Origin: Elusimicrobiota bacterium | Lineage (GTDB): Bacteria; Elusimicrobiota; Elusimicrobia; UBA1565; UBA9628 | Length of the DNA stretch: 64,000 bases | Reading direction: 5' to 3' | NCBI GenBank assembly: GCA_016212795.1 | Contig: JACRDT010000013.1 | Span: 23,357-87,356 of the forward strand | In this document: positions 23,333 to 31,806 of the stretch, in pieces | Layout: every line of letters begins with the position of its first letter | Position numbering within the stretch: the stretch's first letter is position 1 | Notes under the pieces: generated by a model | What the model saw: the letters and a program-made list of their open reading frames with translations, nothing else | What the model was told of the DNA's origin: nothing | The model's database searches: none | Translations under genes and position numbers: made by a program

Positions 23333-24298
23333 ATGTTCGGCCTACGCTACCACAAGTCGTCCCCGACTGACTACGTGCTGCACTACAGGAGGGGCAAGCT
23401 CGCCGCCGAAGGCGCCGGGCTCTCCTTCCTCTACTGGGCCCCGATCTCGACCTTGGTCCAGGTGCCGCTGGGGAGCGCGGAACTGCCGTTCGTGTTCAAG
23501 GAGATCACCTCCGACTTCCAGGAGGCCACCATCCAGGGCCAACTCTCCTACCGGGTGCAGGACCCCCGGCGGCTGGCGAGCCTGCTGGACTACAGCCTCC
23601 GGCCCGACGGCGGCTACGCCTCCGAGGACCCGGGCATGCTGGGCCAGCGCCTCGTCGAAGCCGCCCAGGCCGCCACGCGCTCGCTCATCGAGCGCCTCTC
23701 CCTGCGGGAGGCGCTGGCCAGCGCCGACAGCGTGGTCGGCCAGCTCAAGCGCTCCTTGCCGGCCGACGCCCAGGTCACGATGCTGGGCGTCGAGGTCCTC
23801 GGCGTCGCCGTGTCGAGCATCCGCCCCGGCCCGGAGATGGCCAAGGCCCTGGAAGCCCAGGCGCGCGAACGCCTCAAGCAGGAAGCCGACGACGCGGTCT
23901 ACGAGCGCCGCAACGCGGCCGTGGACGCCGAGCGGCGCATCAAGGAGAGCGAGCTCGACACCGAGATCGCCGTGGAGGAGAAGCTCCGCGCCATCCGCGA
24001 GCGCAAGATGGCGGCGGACGTCGCCGTCGAGGACGCCCGCGCCGCCCTGGTGGAGCGCCAGGCGGCCAACGACCGCAAGGCCGCCGACTCCAAGGCCTAC
24101 GCCCTGGACGCCACCCTCAAGCCGGTGCGCGACCTCGACTGGCGCATCCTGCTGGCCGCCGGCTCGGGCTCGCTCGACAGCGGGCTCCTCATCGCCTCGG
24201 CCTTCGGGGATTTGGCGGCCAACGCGGGCAAGATCGGCGAGCTCAACATCTCGCCGGACCTGCTGCGGACGCTCGTCAAGGAGGGCAAGGGGTCGTGA
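23333..24298 (+). CDS. Soluble SPFH/band-7-like protein
   Basis: A 321-residue protein that looks like an SPFH domain (SELPFVFKEITSDFQEATIQ-like strand, LSYRVQDPRRLASLL, MLGVEVLGVAVSSIRP). A long charged coiled coil (~170-260) is rich in Ala, Glu and Arg. There is no N-terminal membrane helix, unlike the stomatin-like protein at 62307. SPFH proteins form large ring or cage oligomers. Here it sits between NAPRTase and an NAD-kinase-like gene, with AGGAGGTGA before the ATG. It could organise the enzymes or the kinase/phosphatase pair on a scaffold, but its role is unknown. Confidence 0.65.
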   Translation: MFGLRYHKSSPTDYVLHYRRGKLAAEGAGLSFLYWAPISTLVQVPLGSAELPFVFKEITSDFQEATIQGQLSYRVQDPRRLASLLDYSLRPDGGYASEDPGMLGQRLVEAAQAATRSLIERLSLREALASADSVVGQLKRSLPADAQVTMLGVEVLGVAVSSIRPGPEMAKALEAQARERLKQEADDAVYERRNAAVDAERRIKESELDTEIAVEEKLRAIRERKMAADVAVEDARAALVERQAANDRKAADSKAYALDATLKPVRDLDWRILLAAGSGSLDSGLLIASAFGDLAANAGKIGELNISPDLLRTLVKEGKGS

Positions 24299-25296
24299 AC
24301 CACGAGAAGATCGTGCTCGTCACGCGCAGGACCCGGCTGGAGGGGCTCCTCGAGCGCTTCAACACCAAGGCGCAGGCCCGCTTCTACCTCGAGCACGAGG
24401 GCCTGGACTTCCAAGGCTACCAGGACGAGCACGACGCCTACCGCGGGGCCCTGGAGGCCCTGCGGCGGGCCCTCGAGTTCGGCCTGCCGGTCCACGAGAT
24501 CGACCGCTCCTTCCTGCCCACCTACCTGTTCACGGCGGCGGACCTCGTCGTGACCGCGGGGCAGGACGGCCTCGTGGCCAACGCGGCCAAGTACGTGGGG
24601 GGGGCCGCCATCGTGGCCGTCAACCCCGACCCGTCGCGCATCGACGGCATCCTGCTCCCCTTCCAGGTCGGCCAGGCGAGGGCCGGCGCGGCCGCGGTCC
24701 TGGAGGGCAGAGCCAGGCTGCGCGAGGTGACCATGGCCGAGGCCAGGCTCGCCGACGGCTCGAGGCTGCTGGCCTTCAACGACCTCTTCATCGGGCCGCG
24801 CACCCACGTCTCGGCCAGGTACCTCCTGCGCCACGGCTCGCGCCGCGAGCGCCAGTCCTCCAGCGGCCTCATCGTCTCCACGGGCGCGGGCTCGACCGGC
24901 TGGCTCTCCTCGATGTTCAACATGGCCGCGGGGGTGGGGGCCGCGTTCGGGGGCGGCGCCGCCCCGCGCCCCCCCCGCCTCGACTGGGAGGATCCCCGGC
25001 TGGTCTTCGTGGTTCGCGAGCCCTTCGCGAGCCGGGAGTCCCAGGCCGGGCTCGTGGCCGGCTTCGTGGAGCCCGGCGCCGAGCTCGTGCTCGAATCGCT
25101 GATGCCCTCCGGCGGGACCGTGTTCTCGGACGGCGTCGAGAGCGACTTCCTGCCCTTCGACGCCGGGGCGGTGCTGCGCGTGGCCGCGGCCGGCGAGCGC
25201 GCGCGGCTGGCCGCGCCCGGCGTTTCTGACGCGAGCACTGCTCGCGTGGACGTGCCGCCTCCGCCCGACACGGGCAGCGGCCTGGCCGCGCCCTAA
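24295..25296 (+). CDS. NAD kinase-like protein
   Basis: A 333-residue protein with the ATP-NAD kinase fold signature. GQDGLVANAAKY (~98-109) replaces the usual GGDGT motif, AFNDLFIG corresponds to the NE/D region, and STGAGSTGW is the canonical substrate-binding loop. It should phosphorylate NAD to NADP, or a related substrate. The divergent GGDGT leaves the substrate open. It starts at GTG 24295, overlapping the SPFH stop by four bases. Its last 25 codons are a longer copy of element A flanked by 12-base direct repeats, so the final residues are not family sequence. Confidence 0.7.
   Translation: MNHEKIVLVTRRTRLEGLLERFNTKAQARFYLEHEGLDFQGYQDEHDAYRGALEALRRALEFGLPVHEIDRSFLPTYLFTAADLVVTAGQDGLVANAAKYVGGAAIVAVNPDPSRIDGILLPFQVGQARAGAAAVLEGRARLREVTMAEARLADGSRLLAFNDLFIGPRTHVSARYLLRHGSRRERQSSSGLIVSTGAGSTGWLSSMFNMAAGVGAAFGGGAAPRPPRLDWEDPRLVFVVREPFASRESQAGLVAGFVEPGAELVLESLMPSGGTVFSDGVESDFLPFDAGAVLRVAAAGERARLAAPGVSDASTARVDVPPPPDTGSGLAAP
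25207..25293 (+). repeat. Dispersed element A, copy 3, with hairpin insert and flanking direct repeats
   Basis: The element begins GCGCCCGGCGTTTCTGACGC at 25213. It carries an extra 15 bp including the hairpin GCGAGC-ACT-GCTCGC. Perfect 12-bp direct repeats CTGGCCGCGCCC lie at 25207-25218 and 25282-25293, 75 bp (25 codons) apart. The second repeat runs into the stop codon of the host gene. Confidence 0.8.
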
Positions 25297-25313
25297 TTCG
25301 GTATACTCTGCCC

Positions 25314-25988
25314 ATGGGCGTCAGGGTGGCGGTGGACATCGTCATCTTCTCGGTCCGCGACGGGCGGCTCAAGGCGCTGCTCGTCAAGCGGGGCGTGCCG
25401 CCCTTCGAGGGGCGCTGGGCCGTCCCGGGCGGGTTCCTCAAGGACGACGAGGCGCTCGACGAGGCGGCCCGCCGGGAGCTCCTCGAGGAGACCGGGGTCG
25501 CGGACGTCTACCTCGAGCAGCTCTTCACCTTCGGCGCCCCGGGCCGCGACCCCCGCGGCCGCGTGCTCTCCGTCAGCTACTTCGCCCTGCTCCCCGCCGG
25601 CTCCAAGGCGGCCCCGCCCTCGGCGGGCGGCGACGCCGCCGAGGCCGCCTGGTTCGACGCCTACGAGCCTCCCCCCCTGGCCTTCGATCACGCGGCCATC
25701 CTCGACTACGCGCGCCAACGCCTGCGCTGGAAGCTGGAATGGACGACGGTGGGGTTCGGCCTCGTGCCCGGCCGCTTCACCCTGACCGAGCTCCAGCGCG
25801 TCTTCGAGGCCGTGCTGGGCAGGGGCGTCGACAAGCGCAACTTCCGGCGCAAGGTCCTGGCCCTCGGGGTGCTCCGCGCCACCAAGGAGAGCCGCCGCGA
25901 GGGCCTCACCCGGCCGGCCCGGCTCTTCGAGTTCTCGGCCTCGCGCTTCGAGAAGCTCCGCGAGCGTGGGGTGCTGTTCCCGTTCTGA
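25314..25988 (+). CDS. nrtR: NrtR-type NUDIX/winged-helix regulator
   Basis: A 224-residue protein. The NUDIX domain (1-140) contains GGFLKDDEALDEAARRELLE followed by ETGV, a near-complete Nudix box. The C-terminal winged helix is LTELQRVFEAVLGRGVDKRN with FRRKVLALGVL, the layout of NrtR. NrtR proteins bind ADP-ribose and repress NAD-biosynthesis genes. The neighbours (nicotinamidase-like, NAPRTase, NAD-kinase-like) fit exactly. TATACT (25302-25307) ends six bases before the ATG with no Shine-Dalgarno site, so there may be a leaderless internal promoter. Its likely targets are the palindromes at 17262-17300. A catalytic NUDIX role is the alternative. Confidence 0.85.
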   Translation: MGVRVAVDIVIFSVRDGRLKALLVKRGVPPFEGRWAVPGGFLKDDEALDEAARRELLEETGVADVYLEQLFTFGAPGRDPRGRVLSVSYFALLPAGSKAAPPSAGGDAAEAAWFDAYEPPPLAFDHAAILDYARQRLRWKLEWTTVGFGLVPGRFTLTELQRVFEAVLGRGVDKRNFRRKVLALGVLRATKESRREGLTRPARLFEFSASRFEKLRERGVLFPF

Positions 25989-25989
25989 C

Positions 25990-26703
25990 ATGATGATGAG
26001 CAGATGCTGGGCGTGGGTCCTGGGGGCGGCCCTGTGCCTCCCGCCCCGGCCGGCGGGGGCGGCCGGGGCAGCCCTCGCCCTCAAGGCCATCAAGGGCGTC
26101 TTCATGGGCCTCGAGGACGCCGAGAGGCTCGCGGCGACCCTCAGGCAGGCGGGCAAGGGCGGCATGGCCGACAAGCTCCTCGAGCTCACGAAGAGGGGCG
26201 AGATGATCCTCGTCGAAAGCGAGAGCAAGGCCGTGGTCTACAGCCGCGCCGCCGTCAAGGAGATCAACGAGGGGAGGACGGCGGCCGCCCACCTGTTCCT
26301 CGAGCTCGACCGCGAGATCGCCGTCAAGGCGGTCGAGGCCATCGCCGGGGAGCAGAACCTCCTGCGCCAGGCGGGCTCCTTCCTGGAGTTCAAGCAGCAG
26401 CTCCTGCGCGCCGCCGGCGAAGGCAAGGCCGTGGCCCAGCGCGCCGCCGACGGCCAGCTCGCCTTCCAGCTCCCCAAGAACTCGACGATGGGGGCCGCCG
26501 TCCGGGAGGTCAAGTTCCTCGACGAGCAGGAAAAGCTGCTGGTGACGCTCGCCGACGGCGCCCGGCGCATCCTCACCTACCCGCAGTTCTTCGAGACCGT
26601 GCTCAAGCCCATGAGGGGCGCGCTGGAAGCGGCGGCCAAGGACATCGTCGCGGCGCAGAAGGCCGTCTCGGCGCTCGCCGACGCGGCCGCGGCCATCCGA
26701 TGA
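25990..26703 (+). CDS. Secreted helical protein of unknown function
   Basis: A 237-residue precursor with a signal peptide (MMMSRCWAWVLGAALCLPPR, cleavage near AGAAGA). The mature part is almost all amphipathic helix, rich in Ala, Glu, Lys and Arg, and I recognise no domain. Three tandem ATGs (25990, 25993, 25996) are possible starts; the first lies two bases after the nrtR stop. Its stop overlaps the next gene's ATG by ATGA, so the two secreted proteins are probably made together and may form a pair. It could be part of the NAD operon transcript by position only. Confidence 0.6.
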   Translation: MMMSRCWAWVLGAALCLPPRPAGAAGAALALKAIKGVFMGLEDAERLAATLRQAGKGGMADKLLELTKRGEMILVESESKAVVYSRAAVKEINEGRTAAAHLFLELDREIAVKAVEAIAGEQNLLRQAGSFLEFKQQLLRAAGEGKAVAQRAADGQLAFQLPKNSTMGAAVREVKFLDEQEKLLVTLADGARRILTYPQFFETVLKPMRGALEAAAKDIVAAQKAVSALADAAAAIR

Positions 26704-27812
26704 CCACGAGAGCCTCGTCCCGCGCCGTCCTGGCCGCCCTGGCGCTGGCCTGCGCCACCGGGAGCGCCCGGGGCGGCGCCATCCAGTTGACGACCCCCGG
26801 CGAGTACATCCTCTTCAACGGCAAGGGGATCAGCCAGGGACCCATGATGTCCTGCGGGCTCGACGGCTTCGAGGTGAAGGCCGCCATCGACAGGCAGTAC
26901 GCCCAGGCCAACGGCCTGGCGTGCGGGTCCGACGCCGAGTGCTCGCTCGCGGCCCGGCGGCACCAGTTCCTGTCGATCGCCCAGAAAGAGGTCGTGCTGG
27001 ACGCCCTGGACCTGTACATGCTCGAGATCTCCCTGGTGTCCGGCGGCCCGGGGCTGGTCATGGACGTGCTGTCGCTGGCGGCCTACCAGGAGATGGAGGG
27101 GGTGCGCGAGTCCCTACGCCAGCAGCACGGCGCCCTCGTCGACTACTACGCCGCCGGGAGCTACCCGTCCTCCATGCTGGACACGCCCACCATGAAGCAC
27201 TACATGAGCAAGTTCCAGCGGGTCCTGGACAGGGACACGAGCATGCTCCTGTCGGGCAAGGACTCCCGGAAAGCCCAGGCGTCCCTGAAGCTCGTCGCCG
27301 ACGCCGCGACGAATCTGACCAAGCGCGTGAAGAAGACCGAAGAGAACATGAAGCGGTGGACGGCGGCGACCGGCGCGTCGGACATCACCCCCTACGAACT
27401 CACGGGAGGCGTCAGGCACTCCCTCGTGTTCACCCAGCTCGGGACCCAGCCGCTCGGCAGGCCCCTCTGCCTGCAGAACGACGGCAGGCTCTATGAGGGC
27501 AGGACCCTGGTCGGCGGCCCCGCCGACCTCTGGGCGAGGATCTCGCAGACCTGCGGCTGCGCCAGGCCCGGAGGCCGGTGCCTGCTGGGGCCGTCAGGCA
27601 AGCCGGCGTGCCTGCCCAAGATCGCGGTCTACGACTCCCACGTGTGCGAGGAGGGGCCCGACGGCCTGAGCCAAGTCAAGTTCAGCGGCTTCCAGCAGAC
27701 CATCAACCACCTGGCGACGGTCTACGCCGCGGCGAGGGGGTCCAGCAAGTACAACGCCCTGGACCGGTACCACCCCTGCGTGCTGTACGCGCCGTACTTC
27801 GACGAGCTCTGA
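26700..27812 (+). CDS. Secreted cysteine-containing protein of unknown function
   Basis: A 370-residue precursor with a signal peptide (RAVLAALALACATGSARG). The mature protein has an N-terminal part with MSCGLDGFEVKAAIDR and CGSDAECS. A helical middle includes KRVKKTEENMKRW, and a C-terminal cysteine group (QTCGCARPGGRCLLGPSGKP, then HVCEE and HPCVLY) suggests disulfides or a metal site. I recognise no family. It is coupled by ATGA to the preceding secreted protein and faces the convergent small gene at 27859. Confidence 0.55.
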   Translation: MTTRASSRAVLAALALACATGSARGGAIQLTTPGEYILFNGKGISQGPMMSCGLDGFEVKAAIDRQYAQANGLACGSDAECSLAARRHQFLSIAQKEVVLDALDLYMLEISLVSGGPGLVMDVLSLAAYQEMEGVRESLRQQHGALVDYYAAGSYPSSMLDTPTMKHYMSKFQRVLDRDTSMLLSGKDSRKAQASLKLVADAATNLTKRVKKTEENMKRWTAATGASDITPYELTGGVRHSLVFTQLGTQPLGRPLCLQNDGRLYEGRTLVGGPADLWARISQTCGCARPGGRCLLGPSGKPACLPKIAVYDSHVCEEGPDGLSQVKFSGFQQTINHLATVYAAARGSSKYNALDRYHPCVLYAPYFDEL

Positions 27813-27831
27813 GGCGCGCGCCGCCCGCGCC

Positions 27832-27846
27832 CCGCCTCGGAGGCGG
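27832..27846. terminator. Weak hairpin between convergent genes
   Basis: CCGCCT-CGG-AGGCGG forms a 6-bp stem between the stops at 27812 (plus) and 27859 (minus). No T tract follows on either strand, so terminator function is only suggested. Confidence 0.3.
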
Positions 27847-27858
27847 CTCCTCCGGGAC

Positions 27859-28164
27859 CTACCTCGCCGCCGGCGCCGTCTCCAGCGTCAGCTGGGCGCA
27901 AGCCAGCTTCCCGCCCCCCTTCCCGTCGAGGAAGATGCCCACCGCGACCGCCGGGGGCTCGCAGGTCGCCCAGTCGGCCTTCTCATTGCCGCCGGTCTTG
28001 ATCGGCTGATAGGTGATGCCGAGGTTCGGCTCCGTCTTGGAGGACAGCCACTCGACCGTGATCCTCTTCTTCCCCTTCCCCTGGCTCGCGGACTCAACGG
28101 GACTCAGAGCCATCCCGATGAGCAGCATCACCAGCCCGAACAGCGCTACCGATACCCGGTTCAT
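27859..28164 (-). CDS. Small secreted protein of unknown function
   Basis: A 101-residue precursor. The N-terminal signal peptide is RVSVALFGLVMLLIGMALSP, and the mature part of about 75 residues is basic, then Gly-rich near the end (FLDGKGGGKLACAQLTLE). It contains two cysteines (WATCEPP and LACAQ) that could pair. The ATG at 28164 is preceded on the minus strand by AAGGAGGATCC, a strong ribosome site. I recognise no family. It lies downstream of the M3-like peptidase gene on the same strand, 59 bases away. Confidence 0.55.
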   Translation of the reverse strand: MNRVSVALFGLVMLLIGMALSPVESASQGKGKKRITVEWLSSKTEPNLGITYQPIKTGGNEKADWATCEPPAVAVGIFLDGKGGGKLACAQLTLETAPAAR

Positions 28165-28223
28165 TCTTTGGATCCTCCTTTCTCACTGGACCTTACATCA
28201 TCCGGCACGGCCATTCAACCCCT

Positions 28224-30224
28224 TTACTCCAAGCGCTTCACGAACGCGTCCTCGCTAGGGTCGCGGCCGAGGAACGCCTTGAGCGCCTCCCGCGGCTCCA
28301 CCGAGCCCCCCGGCTCCAGGACCTTGCGCCGGAATTCCATGCCGGCCTTCGGGTCGAGAAGGCCCGCGGCCGCGAACCGGCCGGCGACATCCATCGCGAC
28401 GGCCTCGGACCAGCGGACGACGTAGAGCCACAGCCCTCCCCCCTTCACGATGGAGTACTTGAGCTCCGGGTGGGTGCCCGGCGTCTGCGGCACGAGCGCG
28501 ATCTCGGCGACGAGGGAGCGGTTGAGGGCGGCCGCGTCGGCGACCTCGCCGGCGTGGGCATCGAGGTCGAACGTCGCCTGGGCGGCCCAGGCGAGCGCGG
28601 CGAGGCTCCCGTATTCCCAGCGCGAGCGGACGACGGCCTCCGCCATGGCCTCCGGGAGCGGCCGCCCGTCCTGGTGGTGCCCGGAGAGCTTCCGGAGCAC
28701 CCCCTTGTCCCAAGCCCACTCCTCCAGCACCTTCGCCGGCACGTCGGCGAAGTCCAGCGCCACCCGCGAGCCGGAGAAGCCGGCGTGCTTGGGCGCCGAC
28801 AGCGTCTGGTGGAGCGCGTGGCCCAACCCGTGCAGCAGCGAGACCACCTGGGCGTGCTTGAGCAGGACGGGCCCGCTCCCGGGCCTGCGCAGGTTCATCA
28901 CGAGGATCGAGGCGGCGACCCGGCACGGCTGGCCGGCCCCGGCCCTCCGGCTCATCAGGGGAAGATCGGGGTTGCTCTTGGCCTTGCCGTTGCGCGCGAA
29001 GAGGTCCAGGTAGAACCGTCCGAGCCTCGCCCCCGTCTTGGCGTCGAAGGCCTCGACCAGGCGCACGTCGGGATGCCAGGCCGCGGCCGGCTTGACCTCC
29101 TGGAAGCGCAGCCCGAAGGCGCCGCCCGCGGCCGCCAGCGCCGCGTCCAGCGCGCGGTCCAGCGGGAAGTACGCCGCGACCGCCTCCGGGTCCGGCAGGT
29201 CGGCGCGCCTCGTGAGGAGGTTCTCATAGTACCGCACGTCCCAGGCGTTCAGGGACGCGGCGCCCGGGGCCTCCTCCCGCTTGAGCGCCAGCAGGGCCTC
29301 CACGTGCCGGCCGGCCTTGGCCGCGACCCCGCGCCGGACGCGCCCGATGAAGGCGCGCACGTTCTCCGGGGTGGCCGCCATGCGGTCCTCGACGGCGAGG
29401 TGGGCGTAGGAAGGGTAGCCCAGCAGCCGGGCCACGCGATGCCGGAGGGAGAAGACCTGCTCCTCCACGGGGAGGTTTTCGGGGTAGGTCCTGTTGTTGA
29501 AGGCGAACTCGAGGCGGCGGCGCGTCTCGGAGTTCTTGCAATCCGTCGCGACGGCGTCGAAGGCGGCGTTGTCGGCGGGGACCTTGAGCCTGCCGTCCGG
29601 CAACCGCTCGAACCCCCGCAGGACCTCGGCCGGGACCCCCTCGAGCTCGGCCGCCGTGAAGGGCACGGCGTCGTCGGATTCGACATGATGGCGGTTGAAC
29701 TCCCGCTCGTGGTCCCCGAGAGTCTTCCTGAACAGGCGCAGCCTGGCGCGGTCGTCGACCGACAACAGGGCGCCGTTGCGCTTGAACTCCCGCGACAGCC
29801 GTCCGAGGAGCCGCGCGTCCTCCGGCGCGAGAGCCCCCCCGCGCTCGAACACGCCTTTGAGCGCGCCGTACACGTCCTCCCTGCCCATGATCTCCACTTC
29901 CAGCCCCGAGACCGCGGCGTGGCACTCCCCCGCGACCACCCTGACGCCCAAGGACGGCGACAGGTGCCGCAGGACGGTCAGGGGCGCCGCCTCCTCCTCC
30001 AGGTCCACCAGCAGGCTGTCGAGCTCTTGCGCTGTGTCGCGGAACGTCCGCCGGGCGTCAGGGATGGCCAGGAGAGCGGCGAGGCGCTCCAGGGCCCTCG
30101 CCCGGACCGAATCGCACTGCGCCGCCAGGGCCGCGGGAGCCTCCGGGAACCTCATCGTCCCGCAAAGATGGTCCGTCGCCTGGGCGGCCGCGGCCAGCCC
30201 GAGCAGTGCCGTGATGGAAGTCAT
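28224..30224 (-). CDS. M3-family peptidase homologue lacking catalytic residues
   Basis: A 666-residue secreted or periplasmic protein with a signal peptide (MTSITALLGLAAAAQA) and the full M3 oligopeptidase layout, close to normal length. The active site reads LLHGLGHALH where the family has HExxH, so the general-base glutamate is glycine. The third zinc ligand, normally Glu in DFVEAPSQ, reads DFADVPAK (Asp). The His ligands and the downstream Tyr-rich region (GLWLYVVRWSEAVAMDV) remain. It is probably inactive as a peptidase and may bind peptides or act as a partner. GAGGGAGA precedes ATG 30224, which overlaps the upstream gene's stop by ATGA. Confidence 0.8.
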   Translation of the reverse strand: MTSITALLGLAAAAQATDHLCGTMRFPEAPAALAAQCDSVRARALERLAALLAIPDARRTFRDTAQELDSLLVDLEEEAAPLTVLRHLSPSLGVRVVAGECHAAVSGLEVEIMGREDVYGALKGVFERGGALAPEDARLLGRLSREFKRNGALLSVDDRARLRLFRKTLGDHEREFNRHHVESDDAVPFTAAELEGVPAEVLRGFERLPDGRLKVPADNAAFDAVATDCKNSETRRRLEFAFNNRTYPENLPVEEQVFSLRHRVARLLGYPSYAHLAVEDRMAATPENVRAFIGRVRRGVAAKAGRHVEALLALKREEAPGAASLNAWDVRYYENLLTRRADLPDPEAVAAYFPLDRALDAALAAAGGAFGLRFQEVKPAAAWHPDVRLVEAFDAKTGARLGRFYLDLFARNGKAKSNPDLPLMSRRAGAGQPCRVAASILVMNLRRPGSGPVLLKHAQVVSLLHGLGHALHQTLSAPKHAGFSGSRVALDFADVPAKVLEEWAWDKGVLRKLSGHHQDGRPLPEAMAEAVVRSRWEYGSLAALAWAAQATFDLDAHAGEVADAAALNRSLVAEIALVPQTPGTHPELKYSIVKGGGLWLYVVRWSEAVAMDVAGRFAAAGLLDPKAGMEFRRKVLEPGGSVEPREALKAFLGRDPSEDAFVKRLE

Positions 30225-31792
30225 GAGCGTCTCCCTCTGATCCCGATATAGACGAGCGCGAGCCCGACGCAGACGAACGGCAGCCACAGCGGGAACCGTC
30301 GCTTCGCGCTCCCGGCCGGCCGGGAGGCTCCCGCCGCTCCCCGCGCCGGGGCGGCCACCCCGCCGGAGAATGACCGCCCCTTCCTCCCCGGAGCCGCCGA
30401 GGTCCCGCCGCCGCCCGAGTCGGACCGCACGCCCGCGTCCTCTTCCCCCATCCCCAGCCACGCCATGGCGTCGGCCAGGATTCCTCCGGACAGCCTGCCT
30501 CTCGCCTTGGCGAGCCGCCCCGCGATGCCGGGGGACCAGCCGGGGGACTCGCTCTCCTGGGCCAGGCTCTCAGATTCCAACAACTCGATCAACTCCTGGA
30601 ATTCCTCCTCGTCCTGCTTGGAGTCGTCCGCGGCGGAGGGCGAGGAGGCCCGGGCCTCCTCGCCCTCCATCTCGTCGAGCTCCTTGGCCGCCGCCTTCAG
30701 ATCCTCCGGCGGCACGAAGTCGCCCTTCCGGTACGACAGCCCTCCCGCCGACTGATTGCATTCCCCGGAGACCATGGCGCACGACCTGGACCAGACGAAG
30801 TCGTTGCCCGCCGCCTCCGGGCTCCCCGAACGCCCTGCGGCAGGGACCTCCATGTCGCGGAACACCGTCTGGCGCGAGCGCGGCTGAGACCCGTAGGCGC
30901 TCTTGAGCCGCTGGAAATCCTGCCGGCCCAGGACGTCGAAGAAATCCGGGCGCTTGACCAGCGCCCGGGGCTCGGCCGCGAGCGCCGTCCTGAGCATCCC
31001 GACCTCCTGCGCCGACGCGGGGGAACCGTCCTTGCGCAGGACGCTCAGGCGGCCGTCGGGCCCGGCGCCCACGCCGAGCCCGAGCTTCTCGTAGACGCCC
31101 CGATACCCCTGCTGGAAGGCGAGCATCATGTCGCCCCGGCCGCTCCCAGCGCCCGAGGCGGCGGACTGTCCCATCCCGGCCGGCCCGCCCAGAGCGCTCC
31201 GGAGCGTGTCGGCGATCTTGAGGGCCTTGGCGGCCGCGCCGTGGGCCGCGGACCCGGGCGACACCTTGCCCCGAGCGAGGGACCGGGCGCCGGCGGCCCT
31301 GCCGGGGCCCGAGCCCCCGCCGGCACCCGAACCGGCGCCCGGGCCGCCCCCCTCCGTCAGCCCCTCCCCGGAGGGCGATGCCCCGCCCCCCCGGGGCTCC
31401 GGTTGATCGGCGGCCTCATGGTGCTCCTCGGACAGGGCTTGCTCGATGAAGTCCTTGAGCCTCTTGCGCTCGTCGGTGAGCGATTGGCGGGCGGCGCGCA
31501 GGTCGAGCAGCTCGGACCGGTCCGACGCCTGGCCCGACTCGACCTCGCCGATGCGCTCCTCGATCTCCTTCAAGCCCGCCGAGAGGTCGTGGAGGAGCAC
31601 CTCGGCCTTGACGCCGCCGACGTACACGGCCTTGCGGCCGGCCTCGATGCGCACCTCCGCGACTTCGACGACGGCGGCGGGCTCGATCGTGAAGTCCTCG
31701 GCGGAGCCCGGGAGCGCGGGGAACAACGCCATCCCCGCCACGCAGACCAGCACGCGCAACCCGGGACCCGCGGCAGGCGCATCGGCACGCAT
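30221..31792 (-). CDS. Secreted protein with C-terminal membrane anchor, unknown function
   Basis: A 523-residue precursor. It has a signal peptide (RVLVCVAGMALFPALPGSA) and a coiled coil (LKEIEERIGEVESGQASDRS region, ~75-130). A long Gly/Ser/Pro linker (~135-180) includes a palindrome-derived stretch, GGASPSGEGLTEGGG. Acidic helices follow, and a C-terminal membrane helix (WLPFVCVGLALVYIGIRG) ends in Arg-Arg. This plan suggests a membrane-tethered periplasmic or surface protein. It is translationally coupled (ATGA) to the M3-like protein, whose partner it may be, and lies 14 bases after the LuxE-like gene. Confidence 0.5.
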   Translation of the reverse strand: MRADAPAAGPGLRVLVCVAGMALFPALPGSAEDFTIEPAAVVEVAEVRIEAGRKAVYVGGVKAEVLLHDLSAGLKEIEERIGEVESGQASDRSELLDLRAARQSLTDERKRLKDFIEQALSEEHHEAADQPEPRGGGASPSGEGLTEGGGPGAGSGAGGGSGPGRAAGARSLARGKVSPGSAAHGAAAKALKIADTLRSALGGPAGMGQSAASGAGSGRGDMMLAFQQGYRGVYEKLGLGVGAGPDGRLSVLRKDGSPASAQEVGMLRTALAAEPRALVKRPDFFDVLGRQDFQRLKSAYGSQPRSRQTVFRDMEVPAAGRSGSPEAAGNDFVWSRSCAMVSGECNQSAGGLSYRKGDFVPPEDLKAAAKELDEMEGEEARASSPSAADDSKQDEEEFQELIELLESESLAQESESPGWSPGIAGRLAKARGRLSGGILADAMAWLGMGEEDAGVRSDSGGGGTSAAPGRKGRSFSGGVAAPARGAAGASRPAGSAKRRFPLWLPFVCVGLALVYIGIRGRRS

Positions 31793-31806
31793 ACCCGGGC
31801 CCCGCG

